Positions 51,712-60,408 of a stretch of DNA of 64,000 nt are shown one piece after another. Every line of letters starts with the position of its first letter. Within the stretch, counting starts at the first letter, position 1. Position numbers and translations under genes: made by a program. The notes below the pieces were generated by a model, which worked only from the letters and a program-made list of their open reading frames with translations, had not been told where the DNA came from and did no database searches. The DNA comes from Peribacillus kribbensis DSM 17871 (lineage in GTDB: Bacteria > Bacillota > Bacilli > Bacillales > DSM-1321): NCBI RefSeq assembly GCF_000430765.1, contig NZ_KE387242.1:62001-126000 (forward strand), in the 5' to 3' direction.

Positions 51712-53313
51712 TTGAAAGCCAAGAGAATTTCGCTCCAGAAAAAGATCTTCGGCCTGGTGTTAATTCTGGGATTATTGTTGATCTTGCTGCTGACTCTATT
51801 TTTTAGTTATATGGAAAGTGAGCGGCTGGAGGAAGATAGAGGAAGAAGGGCATTGGAGATATCGAAAACGATTTCCTTCATGCCGACCATTATGACAGCC
51901 CTGCAGTCGGGTGATCCGTCTAAAACCATTCAGCCTATTGCCGAGAAGATCCGGAAGGAAACCGGTGCTGAATTTGTGGTGATAGGAGATAAGCATGGGA
52001 TACGATATTCTCACCCGCAAGAATCCAAAATCGGGGAAGAAATGAAAGGCGGAGATAGTAAACGAGCTCTCGAAAAAGGGGAGTATTATATCTCCAAGTC
52101 CAAAGGAACACTCGGGCCTTCGATCAGAGGAAAGTCGCCTATTTTCAATCAAAGAGGCGAAGTGATCGGTATTGTTTCGGTAGGGTTTTTGCTGGAGGAC
52201 ATTCATGAACAAATTATGAAGAATATTGTGAAGGTTCTTTATGTCGCTTTTCTTGCACTGATCATTTCCGTGATCGGCAGCATCCTCCTTGGCCGGAATA
52301 TCCGAAGAGATACCATGGGGCTCGAGCCGTACGAAATTGCCATGCTGTATAAAGAAAAAAGGGCCATCCTGCATGCCGTGAAAGAAGGGATTTTATCCAT
52401 TGATCCCAAAGGGTTCATCACCACGATGAACCAGCCGGCGAAAAAGCTCCTGAACATTCAGGGTTCGGTCCGCGATATGAAGGTGGATGGGCTGTTTCCT
52501 TCCGCATTATTATATGAAGTCCTGGGAAGCGGGATTCCCCAGATTGACAGAGAAATAGTCTGGAATGATAAAACGGTGATTGTCAGCTGTACCCCTCTCT
52601 TTGATGGAAGTAAAATAAGCGGAGTGGTTGCCTCCTTCCGCGATAAATCGGAAATTGAACATATGCTCAACACTCTGTCAGAGGTCAAGCATTATTCAGA
52701 GGACCTTCGGGCACAGACCCATGAATTCACCAATAAATTATACGTGCTGTCAGGGCTGCTTCAGCTGGGAGAATACGAGGAGGCGATCGACATGATCCAG
52801 ACAGAAACAGAGACCGTTCAATTACAGAACTCTGTCGTGTTTAACCAGATAAAGGATACGAAGATCCAAGCCATCCTCTTAGGGAAGCTGGGAAAAGCAT
52901 CTGAGAAAAAAATCCAGTTTGAGATTTCCTATGACAGCTATTTAGAACCGCTGCCGTCTCATATTAAGCTGTCCAATTTAATTGTAATTCTGGGAAATTT
53001 GATCGACAATGCATTTGAAGCGGTTTATGGAGTCGAAGATCCGATCGTGAAATTTTCAACGACCGATGTTGGAAGCGATATCATCTTTGAAGTTGCGGAC
53101 AACGGAACGGGAGTCCGCGAAGAAGACATCCCGCTCCTTTTTCAAAAAGGATACACCACAAAAAATGGGACAGAGTCCAGAGGATTTGGCCTTTGGAATG
53201 CGGAAGAGGCCGTATTAGAATTGAACGGCATGATCGAAGTGAACAGTGCACCCCAAAGTGGAACCATATTTACCGTGTATCTTCCCAAGAACATAAAGGA
53301 GGGAAAGAAGTGA
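51712..53313 (+). CDS. CitS/DcuS-family sensor histidine kinase
   Basis: 533 residues from TTG 51712 (CAGGGGGAATACA upstream). Helix at about 12-33, an extracytoplasmic sCache domain with GIRYSHPQESKIGEEMKGGD and GPSIRGKSPIFNQRGEVIGI (carboxylate-binding signature), helix at ~172-195, a cytosolic PAS, then AQTHEFTNKLYVLSGLLQLG with phospho-acceptor His337 and an HATPase domain (DNGTGVREEDIPLLF, GFGLWNAEE). The partner regulator overlaps by four bases and citM follows, so citrate or a related acid is the likely signal. Confidence 0.93.
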   Translation: MKAKRISLQKKIFGLVLILGLLLILLLTLFFSYMESERLEEDRGRRALEISKTISFMPTIMTALQSGDPSKTIQPIAEKIRKETGAEFVVIGDKHGIRYSHPQESKIGEEMKGGDSKRALEKGEYYISKSKGTLGPSIRGKSPIFNQRGEVIGIVSVGFLLEDIHEQIMKNIVKVLYVAFLALIISVIGSILLGRNIRRDTMGLEPYEIAMLYKEKRAILHAVKEGILSIDPKGFITTMNQPAKKLLNIQGSVRDMKVDGLFPSALLYEVLGSGIPQIDREIVWNDKTVIVSCTPLFDGSKISGVVASFRDKSEIEHMLNTLSEVKHYSEDLRAQTHEFTNKLYVLSGLLQLGEYEEAIDMIQTETETVQLQNSVVFNQIKDTKIQAILLGKLGKASEKKIQFEISYDSYLEPLPSHIKLSNLIVILGNLIDNAFEAVYGVEDPIVKFSTTDVGSDIIFEVADNGTGVREEDIPLLFQKGYTTKNGTESRGFGLWNAEEAVLELNGMIEVNSAPQSGTIFTVYLPKNIKEGKK

Positions 53314-53993
53314 ATAAACTTAAGGCAGCCATTACAGAAGATGATTTCCGAATTGCGGATATACATGAAAAGTTTCTACTGGAATATAAGGAGTTCCAAG
53401 TGGTTGGAAAAGCCTTGAATGGATTGGAAACGCTTCATATTCTGAGAACCCACCAGCCCGACCTTCTACTTTTAGATGTGTATCTGCCGGATATGCTGGG
53501 GACGGAGCTTCTGCCCGCCATCCGGGAAGAGTTCCCGAAAATGGGCATTGTCCTGATTACAGCCGCTACCGATAAGACAGTCATTGAACAGGCATTAAGC
53601 TATGGAGTCGATTATTACTTAATTAAACCGGTGAACAGGGGCCGATTTGATGAAGTCATCTCGGGATTTATAAAAAAACATTCCTTATTACGATCGAATC
53701 AAGAGGTCGATCAGGCGTATGTGGATGTCCTTTTTGGACAGGGAAAGAAGGAAAGAGCCGGAAAGATCCAGGGATTGCCGAAGGGGATTGATGAAATCAC
53801 GCTGGGAAAAGTCAAGGGAGTTCTTTTAGAAAAAGGAAAAGGGCTCTCTGCCGAAGAGGCGGGAAAAGAAATTGGGGCATCACGGATTACCGCCCGCCGC
53901 TATTTGGAATACCTGGCATCCGTCCAAGAGGCGAAAACCGAAGTGGTATATGGAATTGTAGGAAGACCGGAACGAAAATACTTCCCCGTTTAA
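53310..53993 (+). CDS. CitT/DcuR-family response regulator
   Basis: 227 residues from GTG 53310 (GGAGGGAAAGAA upstream; GTGA overlap with the kinase stop). Receiver with Asp56 (LLLLDVYLPDMLG) and Lys106-region YYLIKPVNRGRF. C-terminal HTH of the CitB/DcuR type (GLSAEEAGKEIGASRITARR). An upstream frame opening inside the kinase gene is rejected. It should activate citM, as CitT does in B. subtilis. Confidence 0.92.
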   Translation: MNKLKAAITEDDFRIADIHEKFLLEYKEFQVVGKALNGLETLHILRTHQPDLLLLDVYLPDMLGTELLPAIREEFPKMGIVLITAATDKTVIEQALSYGVDYYLIKPVNRGRFDEVISGFIKKHSLLRSNQEVDQAYVDVLFGQGKKERAGKIQGLPKGIDEITLGKVKGVLLEKGKGLSAEEAGKEIGASRITARRYLEYLASVQEAKTEVVYGIVGRPERKYFPV

Positions 53994-53996
53994 AGA

Positions 53997-54029
53997 AGAT
54001 TGTGCTGGTACACAATCTTCTTTTTTTAA
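53997..54029 (+). terminator. Rho-independent terminator
   Basis: AGATTGTG-CTGGTA-CACAATCT with CTTTTTTT, four bases after the regulator gene. Confidence 0.85.
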
Positions 54030-54096
54030 TGGAAATATACTCCTGCTGTGAACAAAATGTACGAAATCTATTTAATGAACGTTAATAACTTTATTT

Positions 54097-54110
54097 TGTA
54101 AACGTTTTCA
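54097..54110. promoter_or_regulatory. cre site (CcpA) before citM
   Basis: TGTAAACGTTTTCA matches the catabolite-responsive element consensus TGWAANCGNTNWCA at every position. It sits 52 bp before the citM start, as in carbon-catabolite-repressed citrate transporters of Bacillus. Confidence 0.75.
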
Positions 54111-54161
54111 TAGATAGATATTTTGATTATTATAAATTTACTAATTAAAGGGGTGAAAGCT

Positions 54162-55454
54162 ATGCTGGCGACTTTAGGATTTTTAATGATCATATCGTTC
54201 ATGGTTTTAATCATGACAAAACGCTTATCGGCTATGATTGCTTTAATGGTCATTCCCGTTATATTTGCCTTAATCGGAGGATTCGGCAAGGAAATGGGCC
54301 CGATGGCATTGGAAGGGATCAAAAGCGTTGCACCAACCGGAATTATGATATTATTTGCCATTCTTTTCTTCGGGATCATGATTGATGCAGGAGTCTTTGA
54401 TCCGATTATCCGGACCATCTTAAAGGTTGTAAAAGGGGATCCGGTCAAGATTGCGATTGGAACAGCGATCCTGGCGCTATTAATCTCTCTCGATGGAGAT
54501 GGAACCACAACTTATATGATTACGATTTCTGCGATGCTTCCTCTGTACAAACGAATTGGGATGAAGCCACTGACGTTGGCGGGAATTGCGGTTTCTGCTT
54601 CAGGAGTCATGAATCTCCTTCCTTGGGGAGGGCCGACTGCAAGAGCCATGACCGCTCTTCATCTCGAAATGGGAGACATTTTTAATCCGGTCATCCCTAG
54701 TATGGTGGGCGGAGTGCTATTCGTTCTATTCATGTCCTACATGCTTGGAAGAAAAGAACGCAAGCGGATCGGCGTTCTCGAAGTGGATACCAGCACCATG
54801 ATGATGATGGCTGCAGCATCCGAGGATGCGTATCTGAAACGTCCTAAATTAATTGCGATTAACTATCTATTAATCATCGTATTGCTTGTTGCCCTGATTC
54901 AGGAGGTATTGCCGACTGCGGTATTATTTATGATCGGGTTCGCGATTGCGATCACCATGAATTATCCGAAGCTTCAGGAACAAAAAGAACGGATCATGCA
55001 CTATGCCGACAATGCTTTATCCGTCATTTCCATGGTATTTGCTGCAGGGATTTTTACCGGGATTCTTTCCGGAACGAAGATGGTGGATGCGATGGCAAAT
55101 GTAATCGTTTCCAATATTCCGCACATGATGGGCTCCCATTTTGCTCTCATCACAGCCATCATCAGTGCTCCGTTTACCTTCTTCATGTCAAACGATGCCT
55201 TTTATTACGGAGTGCTTCCGCTGCTTGCAAAAGCGGCAGGAGGCTATGGAATTGACCCGGCCATGATTGGACGAGCTTCATTACTAGGGCTGCCGGTCCA
55301 TTTATTGAGCCCGCTTGTTCCTTCTACCTACTTATTAGTAGGAATGGTTGGCGAGGATTTCGGGGACCTGCAGCGGTCTTTCTTGAAATGGGCGTGCGGT
55401 GCCACTGTAGTCATGATACTGGTCGCCGTGGTATTATCCATCATACCATTCTAA
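54162..55454 (+). CDS. citM: CitMHS-family citrate-metal transporter
   Basis: 430 residues; ATG 54162 chosen for AAAGGGGTGAAAGC upstream. About eleven membrane segments. LATLGFLMIISFMVLIMTKR, SLDGDGTTTYMITISAMLPL, NLLPWGGPTARAM and SNDAFYYGVLPLLAK are family signatures. Members of this family import citrate with a divalent metal (Mg or Ca) and protons. Regulated by the CitST-like pair upstream and by CcpA through the cre site. Strong call as to family; metal preference cannot be told. Confidence 0.93.
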   Translation: MLATLGFLMIISFMVLIMTKRLSAMIALMVIPVIFALIGGFGKEMGPMALEGIKSVAPTGIMILFAILFFGIMIDAGVFDPIIRTILKVVKGDPVKIAIGTAILALLISLDGDGTTTYMITISAMLPLYKRIGMKPLTLAGIAVSASGVMNLLPWGGPTARAMTALHLEMGDIFNPVIPSMVGGVLFVLFMSYMLGRKERKRIGVLEVDTSTMMMMAAASEDAYLKRPKLIAINYLLIIVLLVALIQEVLPTAVLFMIGFAIAITMNYPKLQEQKERIMHYADNALSVISMVFAAGIFTGILSGTKMVDAMANVIVSNIPHMMGSHFALITAIISAPFTFFMSNDAFYYGVLPLLAKAAGGYGIDPAMIGRASLLGLPVHLLSPLVPSTYLLVGMVGEDFGDLQRSFLKWACGATVVMILVAVVLSIIPF

Positions 55455-55520
55455 CAAAATAGAACAATTTACACCTTAAGCTCCCTTAGTGGGGCTTTTG
55501 GTATTTGGCAGGGGAATTCT

Positions 55521-56444
55521 ATGTATATATTTTTTCAAATTTTAGTACAGGTGATTTTACCTATCTTTCTTTTAATCGGTACGGGTACATTGCTGCATCG
55601 GAAGTTTCATTTTGATATGAATACACTCTCCAAATTAAGCACATATTTTTTAATGCCTGCAGTGAGCTTTACCAATATTTACGAGAACAAAATTGGGGGA
55701 GCAACGCTGGTACATATTCTTGGCTTTTTAACTTTGCAATGTGTATGTCTCATGTTTTTGAGTGCAGGCATCGCTAAAGTTGCGAAACTGGAAAAAGGGA
55801 CTTCATCGGTCTTCAAAAACAGCGTTGTTCTTGTGAACTCCGGGAATTTCGGTCTTCCTGTGAGCCAGCTGGTGTTCCAGCATAATCCAATCGGCGCATC
55901 CATCCAGGTCCTGGTCATGATTTTTCAAAATCTCTTAACCTATACCTATGGCCTGTTCAATTCGGTTTCCGGCGACCGGAACAATGTAAAAGCCTTAAGG
56001 GAATTTATCAAAAACCCGGTGATTTATGCCTTTTTATTGGGGCTGCTGCTGCATACAGCTCACATCAAAATTCCCGGCTTTATCTGGGAGCCTATTAAAA
56101 ATACATCCGATGCTTTTCTGGCCGTGGCGCTTGTTACACTGGGGGCGCAGAGTGCGTTTCTTAGATTCAGCCGGTTTTCACTGCCTCTCGTGTTAAGCCT
56201 GGCGGGCCGGCTGGTCTTGGGGCCGGCCGTTGCCCTGCTGATCATATTTACGTTAAAGCTGGACGGAGTGACGGCAAAGGCCTTGTTTATTGCCAGCTCT
56301 TTCCCGACTTCAAGAAACAGTGCCCTCTTTGCCCTGGAGTATGATAATCAGCCGGAATACGCGGCCCAGGTGGTCCTAATGAGCACCGTTTTCAGTATGA
56401 TCACGGTCACTGGGGTGGTCTATGCATCCACCATATTATTCTAA
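55521..56444 (+). CDS. AEC-family permease (malate/auxin-efflux-carrier type)
   Basis: 307 residues with ten helices in two five-helix halves. LPIFLLIGTGTLLHRKFHFD at the start, VLVNSGNFGLPVSQLVFQHN near the middle (conserved NxGFGG-type region), and FIASSFPTSRNSALFALEYD near the end. AEC members transport malate, other organic acids or auxin-like molecules. Its place after citM suggests organic acid transport. No separate promoter is obvious; 66 bp separate it from citM with only a weak hairpin between. Confidence 0.87.
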   Translation: MYIFFQILVQVILPIFLLIGTGTLLHRKFHFDMNTLSKLSTYFLMPAVSFTNIYENKIGGATLVHILGFLTLQCVCLMFLSAGIAKVAKLEKGTSSVFKNSVVLVNSGNFGLPVSQLVFQHNPIGASIQVLVMIFQNLLTYTYGLFNSVSGDRNNVKALREFIKNPVIYAFLLGLLLHTAHIKIPGFIWEPIKNTSDAFLAVALVTLGAQSAFLRFSRFSLPLVLSLAGRLVLGPAVALLIIFTLKLDGVTAKALFIASSFPTSRNSALFALEYDNQPEYAAQVVLMSTVFSMITVTGVVYASTILF

Positions 56445-56461
56445 AATAGCGAGGGATCAGC

Positions 56462-56631
56462 ATGAAAGTAAAGAACACAGACATCAAAATCAAGATGGTG
56501 CAGAACGCTACGGAAAGATAGAAGATGGAGAAGTCCTGCAATTATCCAGCAGCTTCAGTGAACTAGTAAACTATGAACTTACCTTTGACGGTGTAAAACT
56601 TACGGCAGGAGAAGTAAAGATATTGGATTAA
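56462..56631 (+). pseudogene. Small frameshifted ORF
   Basis: ATG 56462 gives MKVKNTDIKIKMVQNATER then stop. The neighbouring frame continues ERYGKIEDGEVLQLSSSFSE and ends VNYELTFDGVKLTAGEVKILD. One base change near 56510 would join them into a ~56-residue protein. No family recognised. Confidence 0.35.
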
Positions 56632-56710
56632 AAACAGATACAGTAATCGGTATCCTAAGTCAATGGGATTTTCACTTAGAAGACAGAATCCTTAAAAGGA
56701 TATATAAAAC

Positions 56711-56756
56711 AAAGAGGCTTTCCAATCGTTGAGTAAAATGGGTGAGCCTCTTTTTA
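56711..56756 (+). terminator. Rho-independent terminator
   Basis: AAAGAGGCTTTCC and GGTGAGCCTCTTTTT arms around ~18 bases. Confidence 0.7.
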
Positions 56757-56781
56757 ATTACTAAAAAATAATTCTGTATAT

Positions 56782-56836
56782 TATTGACAGTTATATCGAT
56801 GGCTGATATAGTTTATATCAACAGCCGATATAACGG
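56782..56836 (+). promoter_or_regulatory. PadR promoter and operator
   Basis: TTGACAGTTATATCGATGG and then GATATAGTTTATATC: a -35-like TTGACA with TATATC motifs repeated (ATATCGATGGCTGATATA, ATATCAACAGCCGATATA). The two ATATC-N8-GATATA dyads are the probable operator for the PadR protein just downstream. Confidence 0.6.
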
Positions 56837-56854
56837 GTGATGATAGGTGGTGTG

Positions 56855-57175
56855 ATGATGGACGATAAATCTCCATTGACAGAAGGTGTTTATTACATCC
56901 TGTTATCTCTGTATGAACCAAGACATGGATATGGGATCATGCAGTTTGTTTCCGAACTTAGCAGGGGGCGTGTTGAACTTGGTCCCGGCACCATTTATGG
57001 CGCGATTAAAACATTGGTGAAGCGCAAGTGGATTGTTGCTGTAGATGAGGATGGACGTAAAAAGGAATATGTAATTACGGACGCTGGGAAGCAGATGGTT
57101 GTCTCTGAAATGAACCGGCTTTATGAGCTGCATACAAACGGTTTGCTCATTACGAAGGGAGAAGACGCGCTGTGA
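56855..57175 (+). CDS. PadR-family transcriptional regulator
   Basis: 106 residues. LTEGVYYILLSLYEPRHGYG, LGPGTIYGAIKTLVKRKWIV and the wing DEDGRKKEYVITDAGKQ form a PadR winged helix; the dimer helix follows. ATG 56855 or 56858 are equally possible. Overlaps the next gene by four bases (GTGA). The PadR-DUF2812 pairing is common in Bacillaceae and probably autoregulated through the palindromes upstream. Confidence 0.9.
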   Translation: MMDDKSPLTEGVYYILLSLYEPRHGYGIMQFVSELSRGRVELGPGTIYGAIKTLVKRKWIVAVDEDGRKKEYVITDAGKQMVVSEMNRLYELHTNGLLITKGEDAL

Positions 57176-57711
57176 AGAAAGTGAAGTTTCGCTTTTATTT
57201 GGATCATGAAAAAGAAGAAAAGTGGATTAATGAAATGGCCGGATCTGGCTGGCACCTAAAGAAGTTTACTTTGGGCCGGTTTACGTTTGAAAAAGGGGAG
57301 CCGGGTACATGTATTTACCGCAATGAATTTATCTCCGGCATGTCCAACGATGAGAAAAAGGATTATTTTGAATTCCTTAAAGACAGCGGGATTACCATTG
57401 TTCATGAATTAGGTGGCTGGGTGTACATGAAAAAGGACGCAGCTGATGGCCCGTTTGAAATATATACAGATACAGAATCGAAGATCTCCTATTATAAGCG
57501 CATGCTGAATATGTTTCTTTTCCTCTTTGTTTTAAATGCTTGGCTGGGTTTCATGAACATAAGTGTTTTTGGGAATCACACTAAAATAGAATTCCTAAAC
57601 TCAGCTATTGGCATTTTTAACGTAGCTGCTGCCTTGCTTATAGCTGTGCCTACCATAAAAATCATTAGGCGGAAAAGGGAATTAAACGGGAAACGGCAGT
57701 TTTTTGAATGA
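57172..57711 (+). CDS. DUF2812 membrane protein
   Basis: 179 residues from GTG 57172. FYLDHEKEEKWINEMAGSGW, LKKFTLGRFTFEKGEPG and the later YRNEFISGMSNDEKKDYFEF are DUF2812 hallmarks. Two membrane helices follow (about 110-130 and 140-163), then a basic tail. Usually co-transcribed with PadR; function unknown. 57712-57947 is AT-rich with no gene. Confidence 0.85.
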   Translation: MKKVKFRFYLDHEKEEKWINEMAGSGWHLKKFTLGRFTFEKGEPGTCIYRNEFISGMSNDEKKDYFEFLKDSGITIVHELGGWVYMKKDAADGPFEIYTDTESKISYYKRMLNMFLFLFVLNAWLGFMNISVFGNHTKIEFLNSAIGIFNVAAALLIAVPTIKIIRRKRELNGKRQFFE

Positions 57712-57947
57712 AATATGTCGGCTGATTCATATTCAAATGCCTCTCCTGAAGGCCAGGGGAGGCTGGATAAATGTAAGAATGGTATTGTAGATATTTAATA
57801 ATTTTATTAAACTGAAATTGTTCTATTCTCCAATTTTCTATCCAAGTCTTGATATGTCCTTTTATTTGCTCCGATTAACCTTTTTCACCGCCTTTATTAA
57901 TCATTCCAAAGTTGATCACTACATTTATTTAAAGATGGAGGTATGCT

Positions 57948-58610
57948 ATGGGGTTTGAAGAAGAATACCAGGCCTTTATGAATGCTCACTTGCAGGCGAG
58001 AAAGGGTGAGCGGCTGCGGCGCTTAGAAGAAGGTCACAAACATGCTGAAGGGTTGTTTTTGAAGCAAGTATGGTGGCCTTTATTTCACCATTTTCGGTAT
58101 CTGCATCCAGAATATGAAGTCAATGATTTCAAGGATGGCAAAAGGTATTTGGATTTTGCCTATATCCGCCCCGCCGTCCGGATCTGCCTTGAGATCGACG
58201 GATACGGCCCTCACCTGAAAAACATAAGCAGATGGCAATTTTCCGACAGCCTGGAGCGGCAAAACCAGCTGGTGATGGACGGATGGACCGTCATCCGCTT
58301 TTCTTATGACCAAGTTCAGGAGAACCCTCGCAGATGCCAGCAGATTGTTCAGCAATTGATCGGCCGATGGCTGGGGGATGAACTGGACCAGACCACTCTG
58401 TCCTTCGCCGAAAAGGAAGTACTCCGGATGGCAATTCGAAAAGGAGAATCCATCTTCCCTATAGAAGTCGAAAACTATTTGATGCTTAGTGCCAAGACGG
58501 TAAGAAGAGTACTTTCTCAGCTAGTTGATAAAAAGCTGCTGATTCCCGCAACTGGGACAAAAAGGATCCGCTCGTATCGGTTGGGGGATCAGGTGAAGCA
58601 TCCGATTTGA
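57948..58610 (+). CDS. PD-(D/E)XK-like (DUF559-type) protein with C-terminal winged helix
   Basis: 220 residues. The middle has YLDFAYIRPAVRICLEIDGY, then WQFSDSLERQNQLVMDGWTV and IRFSYDQVQENPRRC. This is the DUF559/Vsr-type nuclease core: D in YLDFAY, E-x-D in LEIDGY, and a W-x-V-I-R-F strand. The last ~70 residues (FAEKEVLRMAIRKGESIFPI, SAKTVRRVLSQLVDKKLL) form a winged helix, so the protein probably binds a specific DNA site. It is followed within three bases by palindrome unit C. The pairing of a DNA-binding nuclease and palindromic repeats recalls RAYT/REP systems; this is inference. Confidence 0.75.
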   Translation: MGFEEEYQAFMNAHLQARKGERLRRLEEGHKHAEGLFLKQVWWPLFHHFRYLHPEYEVNDFKDGKRYLDFAYIRPAVRICLEIDGYGPHLKNISRWQFSDSLERQNQLVMDGWTVIRFSYDQVQENPRRCQQIVQQLIGRWLGDELDQTTLSFAEKEVLRMAIRKGESIFPIEVENYLMLSAKTVRRVLSQLVDKKLLIPATGTKRIRSYRLGDQVKHPI

Positions 58611-58612
58611 TA

Positions 58613-58800
58613 AATAAAGGGAGGAATTCCCCTTATTTAGTAAATATGGCGAAAATCTGCTGAAATAAAGGGAGAAATTCCCTTTATTGACTCAAAAAAT
58701 AAGGAAAAACGTAATTTTTCTTTGAATAACGGTAAAAGCTCCCCTTATATACCCCCTGAACTAGCTCTATCCTGCGTATAACGGTAAAAATTCCCCTTAT
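58613..58800. repeat. Four-palindrome unit, copy C
   Basis: Palindromes start at 58613, 58664, 58726 and 58778 (spacings 51, 62, 52). First two: AATAAAGGGAG-AATTCCC-type; last two: ATAACGGTAAAA-TCCCCTTAT-type. Total 188 bp, immediately after the nuclease-like gene. A further degenerate arm pair lies near 58698-58722. Confidence 0.87.
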
Positions 58801-58944
58801 TTTACGGGCGCTGGTTCCTCAAATTAAGCAGACAGAGGTCTAATAAACAAGCAGATAGACAGAAAGACCTTTAGCAATGTCTAGCTCATTACTTAACACA
58901 AGCTGAAGCCAGGCTTCATAATACAAAAAAGTCAGCACCAATAC

Positions 58945-59870
58945 TCCTAAATAAATCTCAATGCCGGCTCTAAATTGGTTTGGTTGGCAATTTTAATGAC
59001 GGTGGGAACCACAGTCAGGTCTTGTTTGGACAGGTTGGGGATCCGTGGGTTCAGCCGGAAAAAGCGGTCTCCCAGGAGCTCGGAACTGACCAAGGATTCA
59101 TAATATCCGCTTCCATTGGCGATAAGCTGAAGAAGCGGCAGTAAGGGTTCATTGGGGAACGGTCGAAAAGGACTCCCCAATGGGGAGGGAGATTTTCCAG
59201 ATTTTTGGGGCGTATGTTATCTGCGCTCACCATTCCCCAACCTCTTGTATCTCTATTTAACCGAATAGGGGCTTCGCCCGTTCCGATGGATAATACTGCG
59301 ATTTGGCTTTGCCTACAGCAAAGGCGATACTTGCTGTACTGGGGTTCGTTGCTACCAGGAATCCATCTACATAGTTTTGATAGGCTCGCTGCGTGGCAGG
59401 AGCGGCACTGCTGCGCAGGATCACATCACTGACTTTTTCATTTAGATAGGGAGAGCCTGGGTAGTTATGGAATAAAACAGGATTCCAGCGATTCAGTTTC
59501 GGGGAGTATAGATGAAAGGAAGGGACAACAACCCGTTTTTTTAAGTCTTTGAAGCGAAGGTTCGGCGGGAAAAAGTTTTCGACAGCTTTAATAAAACCAG
59601 AGTAAGGCAATTGTTGATTCAATACAGGTCCTCCTGGCAGGGAAATACTGAATGCCGGCAGGATTTTTTTCTTAAAGTAACGGAGTGTTTCCTTCGGCGA
59701 TCTTCCGCTGGCTAACGCAAGGGCAGTGAAGGAACCGATGGAGTTTCCCGCGAAAACCTGGGTACGGCAAATTAATCCCGATGTTTGTTTAGCCACCGGT
59801 TTAAAAGCTGCAGACTCAATGCGCCCAAGGTGCCGCCTCCATCAAACGTCATAATCCGGTATTTTGTCAA
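58945..59870 (-). pseudogene. Patatin-like phospholipase, frameshifted
   Basis: TTG start with TKYRIMTFDGGGTLGALSLQ, then after a frameshift near 59800 RTQVFAGNSIGSFTALALAS (oxyanion glycines; nucleophile elbow GNSIGS) and SSAAPATQRAYQNYVDGFLV with the catalytic Asp. Two more frame breaks (near 59290 and 59160) precede LLQLIANGSGYYESLVSSEL and the end KIANQTNLEPALRFI. Catalytic Ser and Asp are retained but at least three frameshifts inactivate the gene. Confidence 0.82.
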
Positions 59871-60007
59871 AGCTGATTTCTCCTCTCTAGTTTGAACAAA
59901 GGTATCATTATATATATGTTTGTCTCACGAGGGTCGTATGGACAAAATACCTCTTGGATAAAAGCGGGAATGCGTTTTTCCTCAGTTAATTCACTTTATT
60001 TATTTGC

Positions 60008-60134
60008 TAGACAAACTAACTTCAGGATGATAGAATGGGGTTGATTTCAGAATATTTTAATTTTAAAATTGTAAGCGATTACTAAAAAGGGATTAATCTT
60101 TCTATCTACTTAGTTTGTAGATTGTATAAACTAA
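60008..60134. promoter_or_regulatory. XylR-like operator and cre-like site before GH3 gene
   Basis: TTAGTTTGT-N7-ATAAACTAA (60110-60134) matches the Bacillus XylR operator type (TTAGTTTGTn7ACAAACTAA) with one mismatch. A second half-site AGACAAACTAAC is at 60009-60020. TGTAAGCGATTACT (60070-60083) is close to the cre consensus. They lie 275-400 bp before the GH3 start. The rest of 59871-60408 holds no gene; TTG-AT-rich promoter elements are unclear. Confidence 0.65.
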
Positions 60135-60408
60135 CTTCCCGATCACATGATCGCTAACTAATTTTGAAAACGCCTCCAAAGAAGTTCCACTCAACTTAAG
60201 AAGCCTCACACAAACCGCACCAAGAGTTTAGCATAAACGCGATCAAGGATGAATGCAGCATTAGGATTTCGATGACGGGCAGCGCATAAAAGAGCCGAGA
60301 AATCTGGATCAACTGCATGCAGCAAGTCTATTTCTTAAGGAATCTCCCAGGCCTGATGGAGGAATCTCTATTTATCTGGTGGATATAAATTTAAGAGGAG
60401 GATCATGT

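Noticed and set aside
51796-52374. Minus-strand 192-codon ORF inside the CitS-like gene
   Set aside because: Shadow of the kinase gene; unusual His/Phe-rich composition and no supporting signals.
37907-58800. CRISPR arrays at the three palindrome clusters
   Set aside because: Only four repeats per unit, repeats not identical, spacers of alternating length (~28/37/29) and no cas genes. The palindromic arms are far stronger than in CRISPR repeats.
37907-58800. ParB parS or Noc sites
   Set aside because: The palindromes do not match TGTTTCACGTGAAACA (parS) or ATTTCCCGGGAAAT (Noc). A partition function of another type stays possible.
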